This document shows, one piece after another, positions 10,038 to 20,533 of a DNA stretch of 64,000 nt (position 1 is its first letter; each line of letters starts with the position of its first letter). Below the pieces are notes generated by a model that made no database searches, was not told the origin of the DNA, and saw only the letters and a list, made by a program, of their open reading frames with translations. The stretch covers positions 1-64,000 of the forward strand of contig JACQFA010000095.1 of assembly GCA_016200255.1 (NCBI GenBank). The letters run 5' to 3'. The position numbers and the translations under genes were made by a program. The DNA comes from Nitrospirota bacterium. GTDB lineage: Bacteria; Nitrospirota; Nitrospiria; JACQBZ01.

Positions 10038-10068
10038 GGCCGGGGTCCGCACTGTAACGGCCCCGGCC
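10038..10068 (+). other. Intergenic hairpin between rubrerythrin and Fe-S gene
   Basis: GGCCGGGG (10038-10045) / CCCCGGCC (10061-10068), 8 bp stem, no U-tract. Confidence 0.5.
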
Positions 10069-10075
10069 ATAAACC

Positions 10076-11437
10076 GTGCTTAATGGAAATAGGATGATCG
10101 CTTTCAACTCGCCCAAGTTCAAAGATCCGGCAGCCTTCCAGTCCGAAACGTCGCGGGTCTATGAGATTTGCAACGGATGCCGGAGATGTTTTAACCTTTG
10201 TCCATCCTTCGATGTTCTGTTCCGCGGCATTGATGACAAAGATGGCGAGGTGAACGCACTGGAGGCCCCGGTTTTAAATCAGGTGGTGGACCTCTGTTAT
10301 TACTGCAAGCTCTGTTTTAATCATTGTCCTTATTGTCCGCCGCACAAGTACGATCTGGATTTTCCACGGCTGATGCTTTGGGGAAAACATTTGAAGTTTG
10401 GCCAGCAGCCGGCCGGACTGCGCGACCGGCTGCTGGCCGACGTGGATTTCATGGGTCGGTTGGGCGGAGTGATCGCGCCGCTGACCAATTGGGCTCTACG
10501 CCGGCCATCGGTGCGTTGGGTATTGGAAAAAGTAATGGGCATTCACCGGGGACGGCTTTTCCCCGACTTCCATTGGCAATCGTTTTCATCCTGGTTCCAA
10601 CGAACACGGAAACCGGTCGGGGCCGCAGCGCGCCGTTCCCCTGTAGACACCCAGCGAGCGGAAGCGAGCGAGAGGGAGAGGCTCCATCCGGCTTCGCCGG
10701 TGGAGGGGGCGACGCGAGCCCCTATGAAGGTGGCGCTGTTTTATACCTGTTACGTTAATCGTCATGATCCCGAGATCGGCAAGGCCGCGCTCCAGGTCCT
10801 TGAGAAAAACGGTGTCGAGGCGATCTGCCCGGAGCAGGAATGCTGCGGGATGCCGTATTTCGACATCGGAGATCTTGAAACCGTTCGCCGGATGGCTCAA
10901 TCGAATTTAAAAACCTTGTCGGCCGCCGTGGATGCGGGCTATAAAATCGTCTCCCCGATGCCGACCTGCAGCCTGATGTTGAAGAAGGAATACCCGGACC
11001 TTGTTCCGACCGAAGAAGCACGGAAGGTCGCGGCCAACACCTACGACCTTTGCGAGTATCTCATGAAACTGGACGGCCAGGGGAAACTCGCGAAGGATTT
11101 CATCTCCAGTCCCGGAAAGGTCGCCTACCAGGTGCCCTGCCATCTACGGGACCAGAACATCGGGCTGAAATCACGCGACCTGATGAAGCTGATTCCCGGG
11201 ACGACGGTCGAAGTGATCGAAAAATGTTCCGGGCATGACGGCACGTTCGGAGTCAAAGAGGAATACTACGATCTTTCAATCAAGGTCGGGCGGAAGGCCT
11301 TTGCGGCCGTCGAGGAGGCCGAACCGGACGTGGCGGCCTCGGATTGTCCCCTCTCCGGCTTGGCGCTCACGCAAAGCACCGGAAAGAAATCGGTTCATCC
11401 GATTCAGATCATTCAAAAAGCGTATGGCTTGAAATAA
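10076..11437 (+). CDS. 4Fe-4S / CCG-domain Fe-S oxidoreductase (GlpC/HdrD-like)
   Basis: CNGCRRCFNLCPSFD, CYYCKLCFNHCPYCPPH ferredoxin motifs; CCG blocks ICPEQECCGMPY and EVIEKCSGHDGTFG. Confidence 0.88.
   Translation: MLNGNRMIAFNSPKFKDPAAFQSETSRVYEICNGCRRCFNLCPSFDVLFRGIDDKDGEVNALEAPVLNQVVDLCYYCKLCFNHCPYCPPHKYDLDFPRLMLWGKHLKFGQQPAGLRDRLLADVDFMGRLGGVIAPLTNWALRRPSVRWVLEKVMGIHRGRLFPDFHWQSFSSWFQRTRKPVGAAARRSPVDTQRAEASERERLHPASPVEGATRAPMKVALFYTCYVNRHDPEIGKAALQVLEKNGVEAICPEQECCGMPYFDIGDLETVRRMAQSNLKTLSAAVDAGYKIVSPMPTCSLMLKKEYPDLVPTEEARKVAANTYDLCEYLMKLDGQGKLAKDFISSPGKVAYQVPCHLRDQNIGLKSRDLMKLIPGTTVEVIEKCSGHDGTFGVKEEYYDLSIKVGRKAFAAVEEAEPDVAASDCPLSGLALTQSTGKKSVHPIQIIQKAYGLK
10648..10722 (+). repeat. 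REP-like palindromic insertion inside the Fe-S CDS
   Basis: CCAGCGAGCGGAAGCGAGCGAG, hairpin CTCCA(T)CCGG-CTTCG-CCGGTGGAG, then GGGGC-N-GCCCC. Reading frame preserved. Confidence 0.55.
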
Positions 11438-12019
11438 ATGGACGCACTACAGTTAAAAGATATTAAACCGCTTTCAGAATACGAACCAATCCGCAAAGCG
11501 TTTCGGGAACGGATTATCGCCTTGAAGAAGTTACGGCGCGTTCCGCTCGGCGATCGTATCACGATGGTCTTCGAGAACCGGGACACCCTTCTATTCCAGA
11601 TTCAGGAGATGATGCGGGTGGAGCATATTTACGATCCGAAAAAAATCCAGGACGAACTGGACACGTACAACCCCCTGATCGCCGGCCCGGGCGAGCTGTC
11701 GGCCACACTGTTCATCGAGATCACCGAACCGGATCGGATCAAGGAAATGCTGGACGGCCTCCAGGGAATCGACGACGGCCGAAGCATCTATCTCGAACTC
11801 GGCACGGATCGGATCCACGGACAGTTTGAATCGGGCCACAGCAAGGAGGACAAGCTCAGTGCGGTTCATTACGTCCGCTTTCGACTGTCCACGGAACAGC
11901 AAGCCTCCTTTCGCAATGCTGCAACTCCCGGTGCGCTGGTCGTAAAACACCCAAACTATTCCGAGCGGACGGTTCTGGATCGTGCAACACGCGAAGCCCT
12001 TTCGAAAGATATCGCCTGA
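11438..12019 (+). CDS. DUF3501-like protein
   Basis: LGDRITMVFENRDTLLFQIQEMMRVEHIYDPKKIQDELDTYNPLI...LSATLFIEI. Confidence 0.8.
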   Translation: MDALQLKDIKPLSEYEPIRKAFRERIIALKKLRRVPLGDRITMVFENRDTLLFQIQEMMRVEHIYDPKKIQDELDTYNPLIAGPGELSATLFIEITEPDRIKEMLDGLQGIDDGRSIYLELGTDRIHGQFESGHSKEDKLSAVHYVRFRLSTEQQASFRNAATPGALVVKHPNYSERTVLDRATREALSKDIA

Positions 12020-12043
12020 TCGACTCAGCGCGAATCAAACCGC

Positions 12044-12073
12044 TTGACGTACGAATCTGGCTGCCCGTAGAAT
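12044..12073 (+). promoter_or_regulatory. Sigma70-type promoter upstream of mrp
   Basis: TTGACG - 18 nt - TAGAAT, ~36 nt before ATG 12109. Confidence 0.5.
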
Positions 12074-12108
12074 AGAACCCTCGCTCGTAGAAATCACAAA
12101 GGAGAAGA

Positions 12109-13182
12109 TTGATGCCCGTAACGGAAAAAGAGATCCTGGCCGCGCTCAGCAAGATACAGGATCCGGACCTCCATAAAGATATCGTGACGCTGGGATTCGT
12201 ACAGAACATCAAGATAAAAAATTCCGAGGTCGGCTTTGATATCGTACTGACCACTCCCGCCTGTCCAGTCAAAGACCAGATGCGCGACGAGGCCCGAAAG
12301 CTGGTCGGAGGCCTGCCGGGCGTTTCCAAGGTGAATATCAACATGACTTCAAACGTCACGAAAGGGCTCAGCGGCGTCAAGGAAGATTACATTCCGCTGG
12401 TGAAAAACGCGATCGCGATCAGCAGCGGAAAGGGCGGCGTCGGAAAATCGACCGTCAGCGCGACACTCGCGGTCGCTCTCGCCGAGACTGGCGCCAAGGT
12501 CGGCCTGATGGATGCCGATGTTTACGGGCCGAACATCCCGATGATGATGGGGGTCGGAAAACCGCCGAGCCAGTCCGGAAACAAACTCATCCCGGCCGAA
12601 AGTCACGGCGTCAAGATCATGTCGATGGGTTACCTCGTCCCGGAAGACCAGCCGATCGTCTGGCGCGGCCCGATGATCCACGGGGCGATACAGCAGTTTC
12701 TGCGCGACGTGGAGTGGGGCGAACTGGACTATCTTATCGTCGACCTCCCGCCCGGAACCGGCGACGCGCAGCTCTCGATCTCGCAGCTTGTTCCACTGAC
12801 CGGCGCCGTGATCGTCACCACGCCTCAGAACGTCGCGCTGCATGATTCCAAGAAGGGGCTGGGCATGTTCCAGAAGGTCAACGTCCCCGTCCTCGGCATC
12901 GTCGAGAACATGAGCTACTTCGTCTGCTCGCACTGCAATGAACGGACCGAGATCTTCAGCCACGGCGGAGGAAAACTCGCGGCCGAGAAACTGGGCGTGC
13001 CGTTTTTGGGCGAGATCCCGATCGACCCGGAGATCCGGGTCGGCGGCGACGGGGGACAACCGCTGATCATCTCTCACCCGGACTCCCCCACGGCCGAGGC
13101 CTTCCGCAAGATCGCGAAGGCGATCGCGGCCCAGATCAGCATCCAAAACGCCAAGCGCCAGACGCTCAAGATCATCGGGTAA
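12109..13182 (+). CDS. mrp: Mrp/ApbC/NBP35 Fe-S cluster carrier P-loop ATPase with N-terminal MIP18 (DUF59) domain
   Basis: ISSGKGGVGKSTVSATLAVAL deviant Walker A; VENMSYFVCSHCNERTEIFSHGGG CxxC; N-terminal DPDLHKDIVTLGFV. Confidence 0.95.
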   Translation: MMPVTEKEILAALSKIQDPDLHKDIVTLGFVQNIKIKNSEVGFDIVLTTPACPVKDQMRDEARKLVGGLPGVSKVNINMTSNVTKGLSGVKEDYIPLVKNAIAISSGKGGVGKSTVSATLAVALAETGAKVGLMDADVYGPNIPMMMGVGKPPSQSGNKLIPAESHGVKIMSMGYLVPEDQPIVWRGPMIHGAIQQFLRDVEWGELDYLIVDLPPGTGDAQLSISQLVPLTGAVIVTTPQNVALHDSKKGLGMFQKVNVPVLGIVENMSYFVCSHCNERTEIFSHGGGKLAAEKLGVPFLGEIPIDPEIRVGGDGGQPLIISHPDSPTAEAFRKIAKAIAAQISIQNAKRQTLKIIG

Positions 13183-13208
13183 ATTCAATCGACGACTGAA
13201 AGCCTCCG

Positions 13209-13238
13209 TTGACACACCGTCGGACTCTGTGCTACCCT
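13209..13238 (+). promoter_or_regulatory. Possible sigma70-type promoter
   Basis: TTGACA - 18 nt - TACCCT before ATG 13265. Confidence 0.35.
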
Positions 13239-13264
13239 GTGCCTGCTTTCGGGAGAGTCCCTTT

Positions 13265-13590
13265 ATGGATGTAAAGTTATTATCGGTCGAGCGGCTGATC
13301 GGACTCACCATGATCATCATGGGCTTTCTGAACATCTTGCTCTCCTTGCAAGATGATCTGGGCATCGCGCCGGTGGCGATGTTTCTCTTCGGCGTCATCC
13401 TGTTCGTCCATAGCAGCATGGAAACCTGGCATAAATGGGGCGTGATCGCCCTTGTCATCGCGGCCGGCATTGTATTCAAGCACTTCGAGGTTGATCCACT
13501 GATCACGTACTGGTACAAGCAGATCCTGTTCAACGGAACGATTCTGGCCGTCATCATCTTCATGCTCACCCACCGGATCAAATCCAACCC

Positions 13591-13594
<4 letters not shown>
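13265..13594 (+). CDS. Small multi-pass membrane protein, unknown function
   Basis: [28 protein letters not shown]...[12 protein letters not shown]...[13 protein letters not shown]: hydrophobic helices. Overlaps the next ORF. Confidence 0.6.
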
Positions 13595-14421
<827 letters not shown>

Positions 14422-14427
14422 CCGGTC

Positions 14428-17400
14428 ATGCCGGATCCGATCCAGCCGATCTTTCTCCCCCCTTCCCTGACCGAGTTCTGCGCGCAACAGATGGACCGTC
14501 CGTCGCAACAAACCCTCTTGGATCGAATCGCCGCCCTCGCCCCGTCCGACCGAAGCATGCTGCTGGAACTTCTGGAGGAATTGATCTCGACCGCTCCGAA
14601 GGCGGCCGCCGTGGGTGTTCGGTCCCTCGCTCATGTTCTCCAAACCCTGTCGCCGGCCCAGGCCCTGTCCTGGCTGGATCTGGGCACATCCATGTCGTCC
14701 CAGTCGTCCACGGCGTCGCAGAAATATTTTTTGGAGAGCCCCGACCTCTTGGCCGCGACCGATCCCGCGCGGCGGCTGCCGATCTTGACGCTCGGACTGG
14801 AATTGAGCGACGGTCATCACGCCGTCGTGCTGGACTTTATCCGGGCCGGCTCCCAATTGCCGGAGGGGATAGTGACGGCCGATCTCACCTCGTGGATGGA
14901 GGAGGGCCTTCGTCTGGCGGAAGAGGACTTGGTGCTAGCGGTCGAGTATTTCCGGATCAGCCCCGAGGTCCTGCGCCAAATTCCGGTTGCCGACCTCCCG
15001 CTCTGGGTTCAACCGGGCCGGCATCTCGTCCAGCCGAACGCGCTTGGAAAACCCGATTACCTGAAGGTGATCGAATATTTCCGGCTCAGTTCCGAAACCT
15101 TATCCGCCCTCGAACCGGCCGATTTGAGACGGCCGTTCCTGGAGCTGGGACTCGTTCTGTCCCGGCGATCGGCTGTCATCGGGATGGACTATCTCCGTTC
15201 CTCTCCGTCCATACTACGGGAGTTCGATTCCCCGACTCATCGCCGATTGTTCCTGTCCCAGGCCCGGCAGCTGGCCGATGCCGTTTTATCGGCGGGCCGG
15301 GAACCGTCCGTCGTTCTGGACTATCTGCGAGAGGGCCCAAAAATGTTTCGGGCGCTTGAAAATAATCCGACCGATTTCATCACCTGGGTTGACGCCGGGC
15401 TTTCCCTGCTGTCGCAGAATCCCGAACGTGCCAAGGTCTATTTCAGCGGCCGGTCGAAAACCGGGCAGGATACCACTGAACGACTGATCGGCGGAATCTC
15501 GCTCAAGACAATCGTCCGGACGCTGGCCCTCTATGCCGAGGGACTGTCCGGACGGGCCGTCACGATCCGGCCGACCACGGACCTGCCGGCGAAACTTCGC
15601 GAGACGATTGGCGACTCCCCCACCACCGATGGACGGACGATTTACCTGCCGGACCGAATCCGCTTGTTTCCGAACGACGATGATAATTTCAGGCTGTACA
15701 AGATGACCACGCTGCACGAGGCGGGACACCTTGAATTCGGCACGTATGAACCGGACCTGGACAAGATGCAGGACGTGATTGAATTCGTTGCGGCGGAGTA
15801 CGGGCGACGGTCCGCGCCCGACCCATCTCTCAAAACGGCCGCGGACTATTTTCGTCTCTTCCCGAACCCCTCCTGGGCGCGATCGCTCTGGACGATTCTG
15901 GAAGACGCGCGGGTTGACTTTCATCTTCGGGCCGAATATCCCGGCGTTCGCCGCGACATGGATCAGATCGTGGCCCTGGATCTTCAGTCGCGTCCCCTGC
16001 TGGAAGGCCTCCCTCCGCGGGCCGCCGTTCATGAAGCACTGCTCCAGCTTTCGATCACGGACACCACGGAAGCTCCGCTGGAGCTGGCCGAGACGATCTC
16101 GGGGGCGTACGATCTTCTGCTGGAGCTAAAGAAAACATCGGCCACCGCCACCGATTCGCTTCGCGTTCTGGCCCGGCTGTACCGTTTTTTGGAAGAACAG
16201 CTCCTGCGTTTCCCAAGCGTCCGGGGCGAAGCCGATCCGCTGGGCATGCAGGAAAAATCCCCGGACGATCTAACCGAGCAGGCCTCCTCCCCGGACCAAC
16301 GAGGAACCGCTCCGTCTCCCTCGACACTGTCCTACCGTGGCGTCATGCATCCCGACTGGGTTCGGTCCCGTCCGGAGGATGAAACGATTCCGATTGATCC
16401 GTCCCGCCTGGATTCCGGTCCGCCTCCGTCGGCGCCGCGGGGAGGGTCACGAGATACTATTCTTCAGCAGGGTCGAACCGAAACAGAGACGAAGGAAAAT
16501 GTTCCGGTCCCGGGTTCCAAAACCGGGGCCACGCGTCCGATGGAGCTTGAATCGTCCGAGACTCCCGTCTACTTTTATGACGAATGGGACGAGGGGGCGC
16601 AGGAGTACCGCCCCCGGTGGTGCCGCCTCTACGAACACCGCATACAGCCCGAATCCAGTTTGATCGTCCAACAGACGTTGTCTTCGTACGGGCCCGTTTT
16701 GCGTCTGCTCCGACGCCATTTTCAAAGCCTGCGGCCGGAGGTCTTTCGAAAAGTTAAGCGGCAGACGGTTGGTGAAGATCTGGACCTGGACGCGGTGATC
16801 GAGGCCCGCACCGAACTCCGCAGCGGACGGACACCCCAAGACACTCTATACATCAAGAACGAAAAGCGGCTCAGGGACGTGTTGGTCGCCTTCCTGATCG
16901 ATATGAGCGGCTCGACCAGCCGGCAGATCCCGTCCGCGCGGCGACGGGTGATCGAGGTGGAACAGGAGGCGCTGATCCTGATGTCCGAGGCCCTCCAGGC
17001 CGTGGGCGATACGTTCGCAATCTACGGATTCTCCGGAGATTCCAAAGACCGCGTGGATTTTTATATCATCAAAGATTTTTCGGACGCGTTGAACACCCGC
17101 ATTCATGAACGGATCGGCGCGATGCGGTCGCTGAACCAGAATCGTGACGGCGCGGCCATCCGCCATGCGCTGACCAAGCTGGAGCAGCAACCGGCCAAAA
17201 CACGGCTGCTCATTTTATTGAGCGATGGGAAACCCCTCGATACGGGCTATGCCGGCGCCCATTCGCTCCAGGACACCAAGATGGCGCTCAAGGAAGCCCG
17301 GAGGCGGGGCATCCATCCCTACTGCATTACGATTGACAAGGAGGCCAGCCGGTATGTCACCGAGATGTACGGCGAGGTCAGTCACACGATCATCGACCAA

Positions 17401-17454
17401 GTCGCCACGCTGCCGGACAAGTTGCCCCGGATCTACCGGCGGTTGACGACCTGA
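14428..17454 (+). CDS. CbbO/NorD-like protein with C-terminal VWA domain and long helical-repeat N-terminus
   Basis: 1008 aa; VWA MIDAS region LVAFLIDMSGSTSRQ, LLILLSDGKPLD. N-terminus has repeated 'W/F..LGL.L......A..YFR.SPE.L' units; 7 nt after the AAA+ gene. Confidence 0.85.
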   Translation: MPDPIQPIFLPPSLTEFCAQQMDRPSQQTLLDRIAALAPSDRSMLLELLEELISTAPKAAAVGVRSLAHVLQTLSPAQALSWLDLGTSMSSQSSTASQKYFLESPDLLAATDPARRLPILTLGLELSDGHHAVVLDFIRAGSQLPEGIVTADLTSWMEEGLRLAEEDLVLAVEYFRISPEVLRQIPVADLPLWVQPGRHLVQPNALGKPDYLKVIEYFRLSSETLSALEPADLRRPFLELGLVLSRRSAVIGMDYLRSSPSILREFDSPTHRRLFLSQARQLADAVLSAGREPSVVLDYLREGPKMFRALENNPTDFITWVDAGLSLLSQNPERAKVYFSGRSKTGQDTTERLIGGISLKTIVRTLALYAEGLSGRAVTIRPTTDLPAKLRETIGDSPTTDGRTIYLPDRIRLFPNDDDNFRLYKMTTLHEAGHLEFGTYEPDLDKMQDVIEFVAAEYGRRSAPDPSLKTAADYFRLFPNPSWARSLWTILEDARVDFHLRAEYPGVRRDMDQIVALDLQSRPLLEGLPPRAAVHEALLQLSITDTTEAPLELAETISGAYDLLLELKKTSATATDSLRVLARLYRFLEEQLLRFPSVRGEADPLGMQEKSPDDLTEQASSPDQRGTAPSPSTLSYRGVMHPDWVRSRPEDETIPIDPSRLDSGPPPSAPRGGSRDTILQQGRTETETKENVPVPGSKTGATRPMELESSETPVYFYDEWDEGAQEYRPRWCRLYEHRIQPESSLIVQQTLSSYGPVLRLLRRHFQSLRPEVFRKVKRQTVGEDLDLDAVIEARTELRSGRTPQDTLYIKNEKRLRDVLVAFLIDMSGSTSRQIPSARRRVIEVEQEALILMSEALQAVGDTFAIYGFSGDSKDRVDFYIIKDFSDALNTRIHERIGAMRSLNQNRDGAAIRHALTKLEQQPAKTRLLILLSDGKPLDTGYAGAHSLQDTKMALKEARRRGIHPYCITIDKEASRYVTEMYGEVSHTIIDQVATLPDKLPRIYRRLTT

Positions 17455-17473
17455 CAACGGAGGTTGAGAAGAG

Positions 17474-17881
17474 ATGACATCCCCGGAGTACAATATTCAT
17501 CACGATTGGATGTGGGACATGTTCCAGGAATACGTCCGCAAGATCACGAGGACGGCCTCCACCGGCGCCATGCCGCTGGAAGAAATGCAGTCCCGTTATC
17601 AACGGATGCATCGGGATTTCGATATCAAGATCATGATCAGCGACAAGGTCGGGATGATCATCCAGTTTCTGGACCTCGACATGTACCGCTACCCTGATTT
17701 CGAACCGCTGCTCGAGCCGGCGGCCTTCTTAAATTTCCTGTCTGAAAAATACGGCGGAGGGAAATTCAAAGTCAATCTCTATCACGACGGGACGTTCATC
17801 GCCACGAAGAATTTCAAGATCGAGGAAGGCCCCGAGAAATGGCGGGAGTTATTAAAACGGAGGGGAGGACAGAATCCGTAA
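17474..17881 (+). CDS. Hypothetical protein
   Basis: 135 aa ORF starting 20 nt after the VWA gene, same strand (MTSPEYNIHHDWMWDMFQEYVRKI...). Confidence 0.6.
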   Translation: MTSPEYNIHHDWMWDMFQEYVRKITRTASTGAMPLEEMQSRYQRMHRDFDIKIMISDKVGMIIQFLDLDMYRYPDFEPLLEPAAFLNFLSEKYGGGKFKVNLYHDGTFIATKNFKIEEGPEKWRELLKRRGGQNP

Positions 17882-17891
17882 CAAACCTTGG

Positions 17892-19283
17892 CTAACGGGA
17901 CCCACGGCCCAGCAAAACTACCTTGATCGTTTCAAAGATGATGGCCAGGTCCAGCCAGAGGGAAAGATGCTTGATATAGAAAAGATCGTATTGGAGTTTC
18001 TCCAACGCATCCTCCTTGGTCGCCCCATAGCTGTATTTGATCTGGGCCCAGCCGGTGATTCCCGGTTTGACTTCATGCCGGAGGGAATAATAAGGAATTT
18101 CCTTGTGCAATTGCTCGACGAAGAACGGCCGTTCGGGGCGAGGGCCCACAAAACTCATATCGCCCTTGAGAACATTGATGAGCTGGGGCAATTCATCCAT
18201 CCGTGACTTTCGAAGAAACCGGCCGACCGCTGTTGTGCGATCGTCTTGATGCTGGGCCCAGACGGGTCCGGTTTCGGCTTCCGCATCCACTCGCATGGAC
18301 CGAAATTTGATCAATGTGAAGACCCTTCCGTCCTCCCCCACTCGTTCCTGTCGGAAAAAGACGGGACCGTGAGAATTCCACCGGATCAGCGGGGCGATGA
18401 CCAGAAACAATGGAACACTCATCAGCAGCGCCAGTGACGCGATGACGACATCCAAAAGACGTTTAGTAATGCGGGTCAATCGGAACTGATTAAAACCGGA
18501 CGAAAAGATGAACCAGCTCGGCTTCAGGTTTTCCACAATGATCTTCCCGACCAGGCGCTCATAGAAGTTGACACCGTCATGAATCATCGTCCCCTGAAAT
18601 TTGCACTGCAGCAGTGAATCCACGGGCAGTTTGCCCCGCCGGTCCGGCAACGCCACAATGACCCGGTTGATATTGCGCCGGGAGACGATCCCGGAGAGCG
18701 CCGCATAATCCCCGATGATTTTGGGATTCACCACGCTCTCCCCAACCTTATTCGGGTCCTCGTCGATGAAACCGATGACATCGTAACTGGCCCGGTGATT
18801 TTTAAGAATCTCCGATCCGATCTTCCGGGCCAGCTGACCGGAACCGATGATCAGCACCCGATCCCTCAGCGGCCCCATCCGGCTGAGCCGGTCATAGGAC
18901 AACCGCCATCCGATCACGGCCAGGGGCAGCAAGGCCAGCGTGATAAGAAAGATCCCGCGCCCGATGATCATCGACGGGAAAAGATAATAAACCACCGCCA
19001 GGAGAATCGCGGCCGTGGCAAGCGATTGGATAAACTTGATCGACCATTCACGAGGCTGGTTCACAAGCCGGATGGCATAAAGGTCGTTGTAATAGAAGCT
19101 GACCTGAAAAATCGCGGCGATGATGAATGCCTTGTAGTAGAGCAAGTTGTAAGCGAAGGGATCGATACCTTGGAAAAAGAAACGGCCGGCCACGGCGATG
19201 AGAACACACAGGAAGATCAGCAGATTCTCAACAAAAAAGAAACTCAGTCGCCGGATGGTTTTTCCCTGATTTGAGAACAACAT
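17892..19283 (-). CDS. Polyprenyl-phosphate sugar phosphotransferase (exosortase/PEP-CTERM-system-like EPS initiating transferase)
   Basis: N-terminal TM block, CoA-binding-like GSGQLARKIGSEIL, catalytic RLLDVVIASLALLMSVPLFLVIAPLIRWNSHGPVFFRQERVGEDGRVFTLIKFRSMRVDAE...DELPQLINVLKGDMSFVGPRPERPFFV. Confidence 0.9.
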   Translation of the reverse strand: MLFSNQGKTIRRLSFFFVENLLIFLCVLIAVAGRFFFQGIDPFAYNLLYYKAFIIAAIFQVSFYYNDLYAIRLVNQPREWSIKFIQSLATAAILLAVVYYLFPSMIIGRGIFLITLALLPLAVIGWRLSYDRLSRMGPLRDRVLIIGSGQLARKIGSEILKNHRASYDVIGFIDEDPNKVGESVVNPKIIGDYAALSGIVSRRNINRVIVALPDRRGKLPVDSLLQCKFQGTMIHDGVNFYERLVGKIIVENLKPSWFIFSSGFNQFRLTRITKRLLDVVIASLALLMSVPLFLVIAPLIRWNSHGPVFFRQERVGEDGRVFTLIKFRSMRVDAEAETGPVWAQHQDDRTTAVGRFLRKSRMDELPQLINVLKGDMSFVGPRPERPFFVEQLHKEIPYYSLRHEVKPGITGWAQIKYSYGATKEDALEKLQYDLFYIKHLSLWLDLAIIFETIKVVLLGRGSR

Positions 19284-19315
19284 GGTTCCTAACCGTTTTT
19301 GGTTTTAAGTCGGCT

Positions 19316-20476
19316 TCAAGACCATTTCGCCCGGAGGGTGAAACTGTATTGGTTCCGGCTCAGATCGGCTTGAAAGTTTCCCGACGTTTCCTGGCGGTAA
19401 TAATGGTACTCGAAATCGCTCAGCAGCCAGGTGGTGAATTGATAGCGCACCCCGATGCCGGCTCCCTGCGAATGGATATCGATCGGTCTTCCGGTAACCC
19501 TCTCCTTGCCAATGGAGTAGTTCCGCGCCACATTCAAGTCGGTATCCGCGCTAAGGGCGGCAGTAAACTGCTTGTTCAGCGAGAGCGCTGCCTTGTCCGT
19601 AATGAGCGGCACACTGGCAATCCCGCTGCTGGCATCGATATTACGGCTCCCCCGGATACTCATCTGGATCCGGTCTTTAAATCGCCTGGATGCGGACAGG
19701 CTGCCGTAGAGCGAATACTGTGGATTTAGGTCCGGAAGCACCGCCGCGATCACTCCCAATCCGGCATCGCCCGTCAAGATCGGAGAGAAATCATGGCGAT
19801 CTCCCAGCGACAGGGTATGGATATGGCTGATCTCGCCGCCGTACGGATTGAACCGGCGATAGGAATAGCCGGTCGTGGCCGTATCGGTCCGGCTCAAATC
19901 CCGGCTGTAAGACATTCTGGCCTCGTTCGTCTGACTGTCGACAAGCGCCGGATCCTGGTACTGCGTGTAGCTGTTTTTATATCCGAATCCGATTTTTGAA
20001 ATGGTCGAGAGAGGCATAGACTCGTCAATATCAAAAATGTTTCTGAGCGTATTGGTCCTCGGGGTGCGCACCCCGCCGGTCGTCACATCCGGAGAAGGAT
20101 TGACCAATGATTCAAAATCGGGAAGGATCGGTGTATAAACCAGCGTTTCACTGACATGCACCGTGGATCCCTTGGGCAATACCGTGCTTAACATCCGGCT
20201 GAAATCGGTTTCAACGGAAAAATCCTGCCGCACGCGATTCAGGTTCTGATGGGTGGCGAACAGTTCCGCATTCACGCGATAACTGGCGTTGATCGCCATC
20301 TCTGCATCCTCGTATTTCATTCCGATCTGAGGTCCGATGAGGGTGACCATATCCGACCGCCCGTTCGCCGTAAGGTCTATATTAGTGTCGTAGCGAGTCG
20401 TCAACGTTAATTCCGAAACCAGTTGCCATCGCCCTTGAGCGGTGCTTGGGGCAATGGCAACCAAAAGGATCAACAC
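19316..20476 (-). CDS. Outer-membrane beta-barrel protein of EPS locus
   Basis: Signal-like N-terminus MLILLVAIAPSTAQGRW; alternating strands ending RNQYSFTLRAKWS; flanked by EPS genes. Confidence 0.65.
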   Translation of the reverse strand: MLILLVAIAPSTAQGRWQLVSELTLTTRYDTNIDLTANGRSDMVTLIGPQIGMKYEDAEMAINASYRVNAELFATHQNLNRVRQDFSVETDFSRMLSTVLPKGSTVHVSETLVYTPILPDFESLVNPSPDVTTGGVRTPRTNTLRNIFDIDESMPLSTISKIGFGYKNSYTQYQDPALVDSQTNEARMSYSRDLSRTDTATTGYSYRRFNPYGGEISHIHTLSLGDRHDFSPILTGDAGLGVIAAVLPDLNPQYSLYGSLSASRRFKDRIQMSIRGSRNIDASSGIASVPLITDKAALSLNKQFTAALSADTDLNVARNYSIGKERVTGRPIDIHSQGAGIGVRYQFTTWLLSDFEYHYYRQETSGNFQADLSRNQYSFTLRAKWS

Positions 20477-20533
20477 CGGAACTGCTCTGAGAAAATGGCT
20501 CCCGCTCAGATTTTCCTCTGCCTGCTTTCCTAT

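Noticed and set aside
12349-13587. 412-aa minus-strand ORF across mrp
   Set aside because: Shadow of the highly conserved Mrp coding frame and of the next membrane gene.
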